Assembly: GCA_022813625.1 (NCBI GenBank)
Contig: JAKLMB010000012.1
Location: 950,498-1,014,497, forward strand
Source of the DNA: Aaosphaeria pasadenensis
Taxonomy: Eukaryota > Ascomycota > Dothideomycetes > Pleosporales
Direction of reading: 5' to 3'
DNA length: 64,000 nt
Under the pieces are notes generated by a model. The model was not told the origin of the DNA. It saw only the letters and a list, made by a program, of their open reading frames with translations, and made no database searches. Positions 34,070 to 44,477 of this stretch are shown in pieces. Position 1 is the stretch's first letter. Each line of letters starts with the position of its first letter. The position numbers and the translations under genes were made by a program.

Positions 34070-35221
34070 TCAATCATCCCCCTCACTCTCACTCTCACTC
34101 CCGCCCCCCTTCCCACCCTTCATCCCCTTCTTTCCCTTCCTCTTCTTCCTCCTCCCCTCGTCCTCACTATCCTCAATCTCCACCTTCTCAAACACAAACA
34201 TCCTCGCCTCCCTCTCCTCCCCCTTCCACCCGCCACCCCCCTCAATCGCCCCCAACGTCCTCACATGCCCATACCCAGGATACTGCGCCCAGTCGAACCG
34301 CCAGCTCTCCACAACCTTGAGCCCACAGTGCCGCGCTAGGTCGCGTATATTCCACAGCGTGTACGGCTCGCCCTCAAACAACGTCACCACGACTTTCCCT
34401 CCCATCCTCAGAAACTCCTTCGTCTCTCCGCCCCTCTTGCGCTTCTTCTTGCCATCCGCGTCGCCATTCCCCTTCCCTTTCTCGGCGTGTTGTGGCTTCG
34501 CAGCCCCCGCCCCCGACGCCGACGCGTTCTCGGGCGGAAGTTGTAACACGCTCCTGAAAAACCCGACAAGCAGCGCCTGGTTCGCCCTGACCTGGCGATT
34601 CACATCCGTGCTCTTCCCGCCGACATGCGGAAACATGAAACCAACCACATCCCAGGCCTCGCCGTCCTCTGCGCGCGCGAGGTGCTTGTAAGTTGACACC
34701 TTCGTCGCGTCGATGGAGTGGTGGAGGGGCACGGGGGGCGTGAGGGAAGCGAGGTCGGAAGCTATGGGGGGAAATGTTGGGTATCTGTTGTGAGGTGGGT
34801 GATTAGCTGGGGGGGTATGTAATGGGGGGGGGATTGGGGGGAGGTACTTTTCGCGCACTTCGTCCGCGGAGTCGAAGCTTGTGCCTGTGACGGAGGCGCA
34901 GCCGTGGGCGATCGCCAGGCTGTGCGTGAAGCTGAAGTCGCCGTCGCCGAGGAGGAGGATGCGGTCGTAGGTGTCGAAGGGGATGGGGTGGTTTTGCTGG
35001 GAGGGTTGGTGGTGGTGGGGTTTTGATGTCGCTGCTAGGGGAGGAGCAGCCGTCGCTGGTGTTTCTGAGGGAGTGGGTTTGGGGGTTTGAAGGGGGTTCT
35101 TCTTGGGTTGTGTGGAAGAGGGCTTTTGCGGTCGCGATGAGGCGGAGGATTGCTTCGCGAGTTTCTTGTGGTGTTCGCGCTTGGCTTCGCGGCGGCGTTG
35201 TTTGGTTTTGGTTTTTGACAT
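34070..35221 (-). CDS. BMT5: BMT5-like 25S rRNA (uracil-N3) methyltransferase (DUF2431)
   Basis: The frame is open throughout, but a 63-bp in-phase intron (34847-34785; GTACCT donor, GCTAAT branch point, ACAACAG acceptor) probably interrupts it. Splicing gives 362 residues and removes a proline-rich insert. The basic N-terminus (KTKTKQRRREAKREHHKK) looks like a nucleolar signal. The DUF2431 fold begins ILLLGDGDFSFTHSLA, then GTSFDSADEVREKY, a central WDVVGFMFPHVGGKSTDVNRQV and GKVVVTLFEGEPYTLWNI. Yeast Bmt5 methylates U2634 of 25S rRNA with S-adenosylmethionine. The tail is lysine/glycine-rich and then acidic (SESESEGDD). GID9 converges on it from the left. Confidence 0.92.
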   Translation of the reverse strand: MSKTKTKQRRREAKREHHKKLAKQSSASSRPQKPSSTQPKKNPLQTPKPTPSETPATAAPPLAATSKPHHHQPSQQNHPIPFDTYDRILLLGDGDFSFTHSLAIAHGCASVTGTSFDSADEVREKYLPPIPPPLHTPPANHPPHNRYPTFPPIASDLASLTPPVPLHHSIDATKVSTYKHLARAEDGEAWDVVGFMFPHVGGKSTDVNRQVRANQALLVGFFRSVLQLPPENASASGAGAAKPQHAEKGKGNGDADGKKKRKRGGETKEFLRMGGKVVVTLFEGEPYTLWNIRDLARHCGLKVVESWRFDWAQYPGYGHVRTLGAIEGGGGWKGEEREARMFVFEKVEIEDSEDEGRRKKRKGKKGMKGGKGGGSESESEGDD

Positions 35222-35761
35222 TGTTTTGGGGTGGGGTTTTGGTGTTAGTGGGACAATTGAGCAATTGAATTTTTCGGGTGCCTTTCGGTGGTTGTTGTGG
35301 TGTTGTGAAAGGAATTGTGTTTTATAGGATGGTTGTTTCTTGCGGAGGATTCACGCGGGGATTTGCATGTCACAGAAATTCTACGCTCGGACCATGCATG
35401 TGGATCCGCCATGGGAATCCTACGAGACTACCACACTTTCCTCCCAGCGTTCACATGCTAAGCGAATTGGTCGATGCGAAATGCAGGACACATTGATGGA
35501 GTTTGGGCTCTACGTTTGAGTGTAAATTTACATATTCTTCTTCTCGGAGACACTCGAGGTCATTTAGCGATAGGAAAATGCATGATACAGAGATTATCGC
35601 AACCGGAAGGGCAGCAGCAGAGTCAACAAACTTTGTGTGTGTTGTGTGTGTGGGAGGGAAAATGTATATATCCTTAGAATCGCTCTAACCACATTTCTCA
35701 AGACCAAAAGGGGAAATAGATCATGTTCCTGCTCGCGCCCACTACTAGCGAGGGTAGTTGT
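35222..35761. other. Intergenic region: BMT5 promoter / LSC1 3' flank
   Basis: 540 bp between two minus-strand genes. It contains a GTGTGT-type microsatellite at about 35632-35652. No gene was recognised. Confidence 0.6.
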
Positions 35762-37074
35762 CTATATCAAGTCGCGCTTGACGAACTCATCGTAGAGGGT
35801 CTTGCCGAGGGATGCAGGGCTGCGCTCGACGACAACACCGGCGGCCTCGAGAGCGTTGATCTTGGAGTTGGCGTCGCCCTTTCCTCCGCTGACGATGGCA
35901 CCGGCGTGACCCATTCTCCTGCCTGGGGGAGCGGAGATACCGGCGATGAAGCTGACAACGGGCTTGTTGGCGGAGTTGTTGGCCTTCAAGAAGTCGGCGG
36001 CGTCCTCCTCTGCCGAACCGCCGATCTCACCGATCATGATGATACCGTCGGTCTCCTCGTCCTCCAAGAAGACCTTGAGGCAGTCGATGAAGTTGGTGCC
36101 GGAGAAGGGGTCACCACCGATACCGACAACGAGAGATTGGCCGAGACCTGCCTGGGTGGTCTGGTTGACGGCCTCGTAGGTGAGGGTTCCGGAACGAGAA
36201 ACGATACCGACGCGGCCACGCTTGTGGATGAATCCGGGCATGATACCGATCTTGCATTGTCCCTGCGGGTGTTGTTAGAGTTGTGTGCGGAGGTGGGATG
36301 GCGGACTATGACGTACAGGTGCGATTATACCAGGGCAGTTGGGGCCTACGAGACGGCTCTTGTTCTGAGACTTGAGCATATCTGTGATGCGGACCATGTC
36401 TAGTTCTGTTAGAAAGAGTCTAAAATCAAGAACACTGGCGGTTCGTACCATGTTGGGGAATTCCCTCGGTGATGCTGCAAACGAGATAAGCTTCCTATAG
36501 AATTGAAAAGTCCCGGGAAACTTACCAGACGATGAGAGGAATCTCGGAGGTCAATGCCTCCTCAATACTCTTCGCAGCAAGCGGGGGACTGTATTTTTGT
36601 TATCATTATGGACACGTCGAGAGAAGCGAGGTTCGTACGGAACGAAGATGGCGGATGCGGTGGCTCCAGTCTGCTTGACACCCTCCTCTACAGTCGCAAA
36701 AACGGGCTTGCCGAGATGCTCCTGGCCGGCCTTCTTTGGGTTGGTACCACCGACGACATTTGTGCCTGTGCAAGATCGTCAATTAGGCTTGTCCGAGTTA
36801 TCGAAATGGGCGGTGGGAGCGGCGCATACCGTAGTCAATGGCCTGCTGGGCGTGGAAGCTGTCCGAGTATCAGCATGCGGCATTCCTTCGGGTTCCCGAC
36901 TCAATTGACTCACGTTCCCTGCTTTCCAGTGAAGCCCTGGAACAGCACCTTGGTGTCTGCGTTGATGCGGAGGTTCTTGACAGTCTCGCTGTAGGGCGAA
37001 GAGCTGGTCGCATAGCTCTGCCTCGAAACGGCGGTGCGGAGCGCGGAGCTCAAAGGTCGTCGGAAGGCCTGCAT
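35762..37074 (-). CDS. LSC1: Succinyl-CoA ligase alpha subunit, mitochondrial
   Basis: Seven exons (37074-36914, 36858-36830, 36765-36639, 36588-36526, 36474-36449, 36399-36317, 36262-35762) join in phase into 329 residues. The N-terminus is an arginine/serine-rich mitochondrial presequence (MQAFRRPLSSALRTAVSRQS). CoA-binding landmarks follow: VLFQGFTGKQGTFHAQQAIDYG, GGTNPKKAGQEHLGKPVF, EGIPQHDMV, GPNCPGII. The C-terminal half has GIVSRSGTLTYEAV, GGDPFSGTNFIDCL, MIGEIGGSAEEDAA and the phosphorylated-histidine segment MGHAGAIVSGGKG. The enzyme makes succinate and a nucleoside triphosphate from succinyl-CoA in the TCA cycle, pairing with a beta subunit not in this window. Six introns, with exons as short as 26-29 nt, make this the most fragmented gene of the window after YCF1 and the ABCG gene. 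Confidence 0.95.
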
Positions 37075-38480
37075 CGCGACGAGATAGCTCTCACGGAAGC
37101 AGTTGTGGTGAAGGGGGATGAGGTAATGTGGTGGGAGTGGATGGATGGAACGGAGGAGGTGCTGCGACAGGACAAGAAACGCTTAGGTTGGACGTCGTCT
37201 ACTGTCGGAACTTTGCGTCAATCTAAAACTTTTGGGGGAGGGAAAGGGCAAGGGTTCGGCTCTCGTCTCGTCTGCAAAACCCAACACCACGAAAATGCCT
37301 CGCTGCAATATATTTAACTACAAATAATAATAATGACAACCTTCGGGAACCCTCCGATGCGATTGATTATTGAAATCATCTCCATTCGACTCCGAACTTG
37401 ATACCGTCTTGGCAATTTTCTTGTGAAGTTGCAGAGAACAATTGACGAAAACCCCCCGGAGTGCTCCGTACGTTGCTCGTTCAGGACATCTCATTGGGCA
37501 TCTACGGCCGCGGAGTGCCATCATCTTCGATTTTGAAGATGTCCAAAATAGCCAATGGTAGATCAACTATCAGATAGATCGGAGTTCAATTTGAAGTTGT
37601 ATTTGATCTTCGTGCTGAGAATCAACCACTGTCGATTTGCCTCGGTCCACCCAAGGATCTGGACCAGGGTTGGAATATATAAAATCAACAGCCATTCCAT
37701 GTGCTGTGACAACATTGGTATTGACTCTTCGAATAAAGTCCTATTTTGGCACCAGAAACATGAGAGCTTGAGCAGACTGCAGGATCACTGAAAGGTGCAA
37801 TGAAAGCCTTGCATTTCCTGCTTCAGGTCATGGACATTTTATCAATTATGCATATCCTGCTAAGCGTGCGATATCAATGTATTCCCTAAGTGCAGCTTCA
37901 GCTCAAATTATACTGTAGCTGTAAAATCCTTTTCAAGTCTATTACTGCACTACCATCCAAATCGAAGGGCATCAAGAATGCGTTATATAACAATGCTTAC
38001 GTGGTACGGAAACAAATAGTAGTATTGACACGATTCTCAAAAGTATCAGTCCATTCATATACGGTTGGAATGGTCTTTGTATATTACTTTGTTTCCCACA
38101 ATAGCTTCGACATACTCGACTGTTGCGTATGTGGAGTAATAGTTCAAGAGCGAATAGAAGCGAGTGACGTCAATTTCTGAAATTAGACCTTGTAGCACAG
38201 CATGCTTGAAAACAACAACGTATCATATAATAACTACATTTACATAACCATCAATTCGTGAATGTACCTTTCGAGGTTATGTCGTCAGAACCATCGAGCA
38301 CCCAAACGAATAGATGTGAAATGGAAGCGCAAGTATTGGAAGCAATATAAGAAACTAACCCAAATCAGCACTAGCTCGAATCGCCACATCTCCAAAAAAT
38401 CCACCCCACCCGTGACTCCACAACGAGCCTCAATATCAACGACGAAATATCTGTCAAAGGCATATAAACCCCTGCCAAAC
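37075..38480. promoter_or_regulatory. Divergent intergenic region: LSC1 (-) / ELP3 (+)
   Basis: 1.4 kb between divergent starts, so both promoters lie here. The middle (37850-38250) is AT-rich. The frame upstream of the chosen ELP3 ATG stays open to 38262 but does not resemble Elp3. Confidence 0.5.
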
Positions 38481-40286
38481 ATGGCGACAATGACCGTCAC
38501 AGAGACCCGGACGAAGAACCGGTTGCCGAAGAATGTCAAATTGCCCCCGGAGAATGAGCGGTACATGCGGGCATGCGCCGACATTGCCTCAGCACTCATC
38601 CAAGACTATGAAGCACAGGCCGACGGCTCCAAGCCGAAGAAGGACCTGAATCTCAATCATTTGCGGGGACAAATGTCGAAGAAGCATTATCTGAAAAGTC
38701 AACCGCCTCTTACGGCAATTATCGCGGCCGTCCCGGAGCATTATAAGAAATATATCCTGCCCAAGTTGATCGCCAAGCCAATCCGTACGTTTTGAACACT
38801 GCCTTTTTCGACTACAACCCATTATCCCAAATTTGAATTCAATGTACTGATTCTTTTGATAGGAACGTCTTCTGGAATTGCTGTGGTAGCTGTTATGTGC
38901 AAACCTCACAGATGTCCACACATTTCATATACAGGTAACATCTGCGTCTACTGCCCAGGTGGCCCAGACTCGGATTTTGAGTACTCAACCCAATCATACA
39001 CTGGATACGAACCAACCTCCATGCGAGCCATTCGAGCTCGCTACGATCCCTATGAGCAAGCTAGAGGTCGAGTCGACCAGATCAAGTCCCTCGGCCACAG
39101 CGTCGACAAGGTTGAGTACATCATCATGGGCGGCACATTCATGTCCCTGCCCGAATCATACCGAGACGAATTCATCTCCCAGCTACACAACGCCCTTTCC
39201 GGTTACCAGACCAAAGACGTCGACGAGGCGGTCTCCGCGGGCGAAATGAGCAACATCAAATGCGTCGGCATCACCATCGAAACCCGACCCGACTACTGCC
39301 TCGACACCCACCTCTCCTCCATGCTTCGCTACGGCTGCACGCGCCTAGAAATCGGTGTGCAATCCCTCTACGAAGACGTCGCCCGCGACACCAACCGCGG
39401 GCACACCGTCGCCGCCGTCGCGAAAACCTTCTGCCTCTCCAAAGACGCCGGCTTCAAAGTCGTCAGCCACATGATGCCGGACCTCCCCAACGTCGGCATG
39501 GAGCGCGACCTCGACCAATTCGTCGAATACTTCTCTAACCCCGACTTCCGCACCGACGGCCTCAAAATCTACCCCACCCTCGTCATCCGCGGCACAGGGC
39601 TCTACGAACTCTGGCGCACCGGCCGCTACAAAAACTACACGCCCAACGCGCTCATCGACATCGTCGCGCGCATCCTCGCCCTCGTTCCCCCCTGGACGCG
39701 CATCTACCGCGTGCAGCGCGACATCCCCATGCCGCTCGTGACGTCGGGCGTCGAGAACGGCAACCTGCGCGAGCTCGCCCTCGCCCGCATGAAGGACTTC
39801 GGCACCTCGTGCCGCGACGTCCGCACCCGCGAGGTCGGCATCAACGAGGTGAAGAACAAGATCCGGCCCGACCAGGTCGAGTTCGTGCGCCGCGATTACG
39901 CGGCCAACGGCGGGTGGGAGACGTTCCTGGCGTACGAGGACCCGAAGCAGGATATCTTGATTGCGCTGCTAAGGCTGCGGCAGTGCTCGACGGAGCATAC
40001 GTTCCGGGAGGAGCTGGTGGGTCAGCCGAGTTCGTTGGTGAGGGAGTTGCATGTTTATGGGTCGGCGGTGCCGGTCCATGCGCGTGACCCGAAGAAGTTT
40101 CAGCATCAGGGTTATGGTACGTTGCTCATGGAGGAGGCGGAGAGGATCGCGAGGGAGGAGCATGGGAGTAGGAAGATCAGTGTCATTTCTGGGGTGGGCG
40201 TGAGGAGTTATTACGCTAAATTGGGATATTCGCTCGACGGGCCGTACATGAGTAAGACTTTGGAGCCGGAGTGGGAGAGGTGGTAG
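38481..40286 (+). CDS. ELP3: ELP3, catalytic subunit of Elongator (tRNA wobble-uridine modification)
   Basis: Exons 38481-38784 and 38863-40286 give 575 residues in phase, the family length. The start MATMTVTET was chosen because homology begins at PPENERYMRACADIASALI. The radical SAM cluster cysteines are in CPHISYTGNICVYCPGGPD. SAM-domain motifs follow (YIIMGGTFMSLPESYRDEF, ITIETRPDYC, RLEIGVQSLYEDV). The C-terminal GNAT domain has LHVYGSAVPV, FQHQGYGTLLMEEAERIA and ISGVGVRSYYAKLGY. Elp3 adds the 5-carboxymethyl group to U34 of tRNAs from acetyl-CoA, within the six-subunit Elongator. Codon third positions are almost all C until about 39,890, then mostly G to the stop; the protein sequence is undisturbed across that change. 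Confidence 0.97.
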
Positions 40287-40777
40287 AGATTGCCAAAGAG
40301 CGGGGGTGGATGGTACGGTGGGCCTTCGTCGCCCATTTGGCGTTATATTGGATGGTAGTCATGCATTGCGGGCGTTCCAAAAATCGACATCTAGAGATAC
40401 GTATCCCAAGGAAATGGGCTGTTACAGAGTCAATGAAGAATATCAGAGACGACATTTGATAGATCGAAATGTATATTTCATATGTTGCGCTAAGCGGTTA
40501 TGAATCTACATCCCACCAACAAGAAAAAACAAGAAAGCTCCATGAATCCAAATACACAGGAGCAATGTCGTGTCCGTCAAAACGCCAATAAATGTCTAAC
40601 TAAAAAGTACAGGTGAGGCGACTCCTGGGGAATTATGCATCTCGATGACCGAGGGGAACATCCGATGTTGTCTGCTCAGGTTGACTGAGCTATTGGGATT
40701 TCCATCCCGATTCGCAGGAGCGCCGTTGTTCCGATTATGTATATAGTTGTTGTTTGGTGCGGCAGGTGACGTTATGG
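40287..40777. other. Convergent intergenic region
   Basis: This is the 3' flank shared by ELP3 (plus) and the small V-ATPase f-like gene (minus). No other gene was seen. Confidence 0.6.
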
Positions 40778-41285
40778 CTACGAGAGAGATATAGCGCCCC
40801 GGCGGCTTTCCCGGAGGTGAAGCAAGGCCTGAAGCCCGCAGAAAACGAAGAAACCCTAAACAGGCGAGTCAGCCCAAATTCCCAGTCATACCATCTTTGC
40901 TATTTCCTGAGAAACCTACAATGTAAATGAACACAGCTCCGAACACGGCGCCTGCGACAGCGCCGCCATCCGACGGGTCTTCTGTTGAGCCCATCATGGT
41001 GTGGTTGTTCGACTATAGTACCCCTCGTTAGCGATTCGTCCAAACGATTTTACATCAATCTTTCCGTTCCATAGAGTGTTCGACGGGATAATATCGAATG
41101 GGCCAGGAAGGTATCGAAGACGTACTTTGAATAGCGAGCCGATGATGGACAGAATGATGATCGCGAAGACGGACACGACAACGCTGCATCCACAGTCAGT
41201 AATCCGTTGTTCCTCCGAGAGAGCCTGAAGGTATGTCCGCGTACCAAGTCCATGCGTTCATGGCAGAAACAAGTGGCTTGACCAT
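40778..41285 (-). CDS. V-ATPase subunit f / RNASEK-like small membrane protein
   Basis: Four short exons (41285-41245, 41183-41126, 41012-40920, 40855-40778) splice in phase into only 89 residues, so the gene is invisible without splicing. The protein starts MVKPLVSAMNAWTCVV. It has two hydrophobic helices (VVSVFAIIILSIIGSLF and GAVFIYIGFFVFCGL) around a conserved loop, HTMMGSTEDPSDGGAVA, and ends LLHLRESRRGAIS. This layout matches animal ribonuclease kappa (RNASEK) and yeast YPR170W-B, the f subunit of the V-ATPase Vo sector. It would sit in vacuolar or endosomal membranes. The introns are 61, 113 and 64 bp with normal signals. Confidence 0.85.
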
Positions 41286-41817
41286 GGTGGGCGACTTCGA
41301 GCTATGTCGTCTCGATGGTGGTAGGTATCTTATCGGCAAACCTGTTTGCCTCCAGCTCCTTCCGGTTGAAGAGGTCGCGGCCGAGCGGTGGTGAGAGTCG
41401 AAAGCTTGTAGGATTCCTTCGGTCGAGTTGGTGATCGATGATGCAGTCGCGGAGGATCGGTCGCTGCGATGTGGTCGAGGTTGGAGTTGGATGATGTTAC
41501 TTGTATGCCTTATGCGATGTCGCGGCTCTTGACTGGGTCGGACATCGAACCTTGGCATCCTAGCTGTGTTGACGCAAGCATCCAATCACGTGCCACGAAT
41601 GGGTACCACAGTAAGAGAAGTTACACGTAACTGGTATCCTTCTGAATTATGTTTACTTGACATTTATGTTGTTGTTTTTGTGGGAAGCTATTCATGCCTC
41701 GTAGATCAATTAAGTCCTTTCTTTTCCGTAGTAGCTTCCCATCGATTTAATAATATTTAATCTATGATATTGCTATAGCAAGGTTCTTTAGGTCGACCAC
41801 CCAACCTTTTCCAGCTC
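41286..41817. other. Intergenic region upstream of the V-ATPase f-like gene
   Basis: This should contain that gene's promoter. It becomes AT-rich from 41640 toward the decayed kinase-like copy. No gene was seen. Confidence 0.55.
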
Positions 41818-42530
41818 ATGTCAACTTTAATTCCAGGACGTGTCCTTCGCGGCGCCCGATGGGACTATCGCATTGTGTGTTCTATTGTCGGAGATAACAC
41901 ACACTCATCCACTACCTTCAAAGCCGCTACAGTGCTTCACAGAAAGGATTGTGATAGTTCTGAAGTGCCTCACTGGTTGGTCATATGCAACACTCTAATT
42001 CCTCGTCTGACTATTAATAGGGCTTTGATCAAAGCAGCTCTTGCTAACAACGTAATTGCCATCGAGAATCTGGAGCGCGAGCGCCGTAGTTATTGCTTAT
42101 CTGGTGTTGCTTCAGCCAGCTGCTTCTAAAGCATTCACGGTGTCATTGATGCCACAATGATTGCTCTAGAATGGCTTGATACAACCCTTGCAAATCTCAG
42201 ATACCAACCTGACCATCACACATACTATATGAGCTTGACTTATCTACACGCAGCATTGAAAAGAATCATTGGTTCTAGGCACAAACGGACATATCGACAC
42301 TTGCGGTGCCCGTAATCCACAGGCGTGAAGAACCCCATGACCGAGGCCATACACTCGAAGCCACAATACAACGCCTATTCGGGTCTGAGCAAGTACTACA
42401 AAGTTAGGCAATATCGCCTTTTCGAAAGTGACAGAACACCTGAACCCTCACCAAGAGCTTAAGGATCTTCCACGATTCAGGTTGGTCGTGGACCCCGGAA
42501 GAAGACCCTCGCCGTCATCAGTGTTGACTG
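41818..42530 (+). pseudogene. Decayed protein-kinase-like gene
   Basis: An open frame of 103 codons starts MSTLIPGRVLRGARWDYRI and continues with SIVGDNTHSSTTFKA and RRSYCLSGVASASCF, then hits a stop at 42127. In another frame directly after it comes ALEWLDTTLANLRYQPDHHTY, the hinge region of a family of short kinase-like proteins common in fungi (I recall VLEWMDTTLA-type motifs). Beyond that, more stops and frame changes follow; no intact HRD or DFG motif can be read. The relation is by pattern memory, not alignment. The surrounding AT-rich sequence fits mutational decay. Confidence 0.5.
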
Positions 42531-43238
42531 ATGGATCAAATTTATCTGAAAAGCATGCAACTAGACGCAGCAATTGAAAGGAAAATTCTGGATAATAACC
42601 ACAATAAAGATTCAAAGGATAGGCACGTAGGGCTTACCTGTTGCTACGGTTTTAGAGCTTTACATTTGCAAGGTCTAACTAATACCCTTGGATAACTGAT
42701 TCGGATAACTATTGAAGACACAAAAACCTAGGAGGCACTCAGCCTGACGATCCTGCCCTCTATAAAATCGCGATAATCCATGCGGCGGTCTTTTGCACTA
42801 AACTTAACGTGTTCAGTCAGACCTGTCCTGCAAAAATCCTCATGTAAATACATACCTATAGGGAACAGCTTAAGGTTTCCTATATTGGTTCTGTAGCTTG
42901 CCACGATGACTAGGCTGCAGAATGATGCAACTATCTCAGACATCGTCCTGGTCTTGCCTAGCGTTCAACAGTTGGACATGTTCGGATTCAATATCTCTTT
43001 TCTCGGGAGACGTTAGACCTGGTCTGCATAATCTGCGTAAAGATAAAGACGATTTGAAGCCGGTCCATATTTATCAAATTCGATTTGTTGGTACCTTAAC
43101 TTAGCCAGTACAAGGCATGATGTAAATTCAACACTGGCTAACAGCAAGATAGATTACATTACTTCTACATATTTGCAAATATGGGTATATCATAAATCGT
43201 TAGAAAACAACCACCTCCACCTCAGACTCAATCCCAAA
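42531..43238. other. Intergenic region
   Basis: 700 bp of AT-rich sequence between the decayed copy and the membrane kinase-like gene. I see no gene. Confidence 0.55.
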
Positions 43239-44477
43239 TCAAACCCCACACTTCTCGACCTTTACACCAAACACCGCCGTCATACCCGCCCACTTCGCCC
43301 TCCCATCCCCATTGTTCAGATCCAACGCTCTCTCAACCCTCCCCTTCAACATCCTCCTTCTCGGCGACACCATTCCACTCCCCAAGCCCTCCCCTTCCTC
43401 CTCACCAACACCTCCCATCATCCCCTCCGACAACCTCACCAACGCCGCCAACCCCACCTCCCCCCTCTCCCTCATGCCCACCGCACCCCAATACAACCCG
43501 CCCACCCCCTCCTCCCTCCTCCCCCAAAACGCCTCATCGAACGCCGCGCCCCCGTCCGCCGCACTCGCCCTCACAAACCGCAGATACGTCACCACAGCCC
43601 TAAACAAGTCGTTCATCCTGCAGTCCTGCATCTGCCCGTTCGCGCGCCACAGATGCGTCGAGTGGTATCCGTGCTCCACGTGGCGGAGGTTGCCCAGGTC
43701 GCCTACGACCCAGGATGTCGGGGCGGCGGGGGACACGAAGATGTTGGAGGGCTTGACGTCGTCGTGGCAGTAGCCTGCTGCGTGGAGGGTGGAGAGGGAG
43801 GCGAGGAGGGAGTGCAGGGTGGGGCGGTAGGTGGTGTCGATTGTGCGGTATGTTGCGATCTTTTCGTTTTCGGCTTGGTTGTTGATGTTGGTGGTTTTGA
43901 GGCGTTTGGCTAGGTTGAGGATGTTGCCGGTGGGGAGGAGGGGCGTCACGAGGTGCCATTCTGGTATGGAGGGGTCTGTGGACGCGGCTTTGAAGTACGC
44001 TTGTACTGGGAGGAAGGAGGAGGTTGTGTTAGGGAGGGCGTTTGTGCCGCCGAAGATGAGAGAGGCTGGGATCTCGGTGGGCCATTTCTCGCTGCGGAGA
44101 CCGGGCGCGCAGTTCCTGAAGGGACTCCGTCCTGGCGTGAAGGTCTTGATGACTGAGTTGTTGAAGATGAATGTTTTGCCTTCGTAGCCTGCGCCCAGGG
44201 TACGCCACTGGTCACGGTTCGCGAGGAGGGTTTCTTGTAGTTCTAGCTCTTGCGATGAGGGGATTCGGAAATCCTGGTCTGATTCGTTGAAGTCGGTCGC
44301 TGCGTATTTGGCGGCGAGCGAATCTCGATATGTGTGGAAGAGATGTTGTTGATAGAAAAGTCCAACGATGAAAAGAGTGACGCAGACTCGGAATGCCAGC
44401 GATTGCCGTGGGCGCAGTCCTATGTATTTCCTAGCCCGGGAGCTGGGAGAGATTGAACGATCCAAAAGGCGACCCAT
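43239..44477 (-). CDS. Type II membrane protein with a kinase-like domain
   Basis: A single exon of 412 residues. The N-terminus has a basic cytosolic stretch, then one hydrophobic segment (about residues 28-43, FRVCVTLFIVGLFYQ), with no signal cleavage site evident, giving a type II topology. The rest is kinase-like: a lysine strand in FIFNNSVIKTF, a catalytic loop YCHDDVKPSNIFV (HxD...KxxN) and a metal-binding motif WVVGDLGN in place of DFG. The predicted catalytic domain would therefore lie in the secretory lumen, if the topology is right. The last 100 residues are glycine/glutamate-rich with G-ending codons. The specific family is not recognised; a small-molecule or glycan kinase is as possible as a protein kinase. 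Confidence 0.75.
   Translation of the reverse strand: MGRLLDRSISPSSRARKYIGLRPRQSLAFRVCVTLFIVGLFYQQHLFHTYRDSLAAKYAATDFNESDQDFRIPSSQELELQETLLANRDQWRTLGAGYEGKTFIFNNSVIKTFTPGRSPFRNCAPGLRSEKWPTEIPASLIFGGTNALPNTTSSFLPVQAYFKAASTDPSIPEWHLVTPLLPTGNILNLAKRLKTTNINNQAENEKIATYRTIDTTYRPTLHSLLASLSTLHAAGYCHDDVKPSNIFVSPAAPTSWVVGDLGNLRHVEHGYHSTHLWRANGQMQDCRMNDLFRAVVTYLRFVRASAADGGAAFDEAFWGRREEGVGGLYWGAVGMRERGEVGLAALVRLSEGMMGGVGEEEGEGLGSGMVSPRRRMLKGRVERALDLNNGDGRAKWAGMTAVFGVKVEKCGV

Noticed and set aside
34785..34847. Pro-rich insertion in BMT5 read as coding
   Set aside because: It has donor, branch point and acceptor and is a multiple of three, so an in-phase intron is the better reading.
35723..36403. 226-codon plus-strand frame
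   Set aside because: Antisense of LSC1 exons, whose protein is clearly conserved.
43173..43913. 246-codon plus-strand frame rich in Pro/His/Arg
   Set aside because: Antisense of the kinase-like gene; composition is an artefact of its skewed codons.
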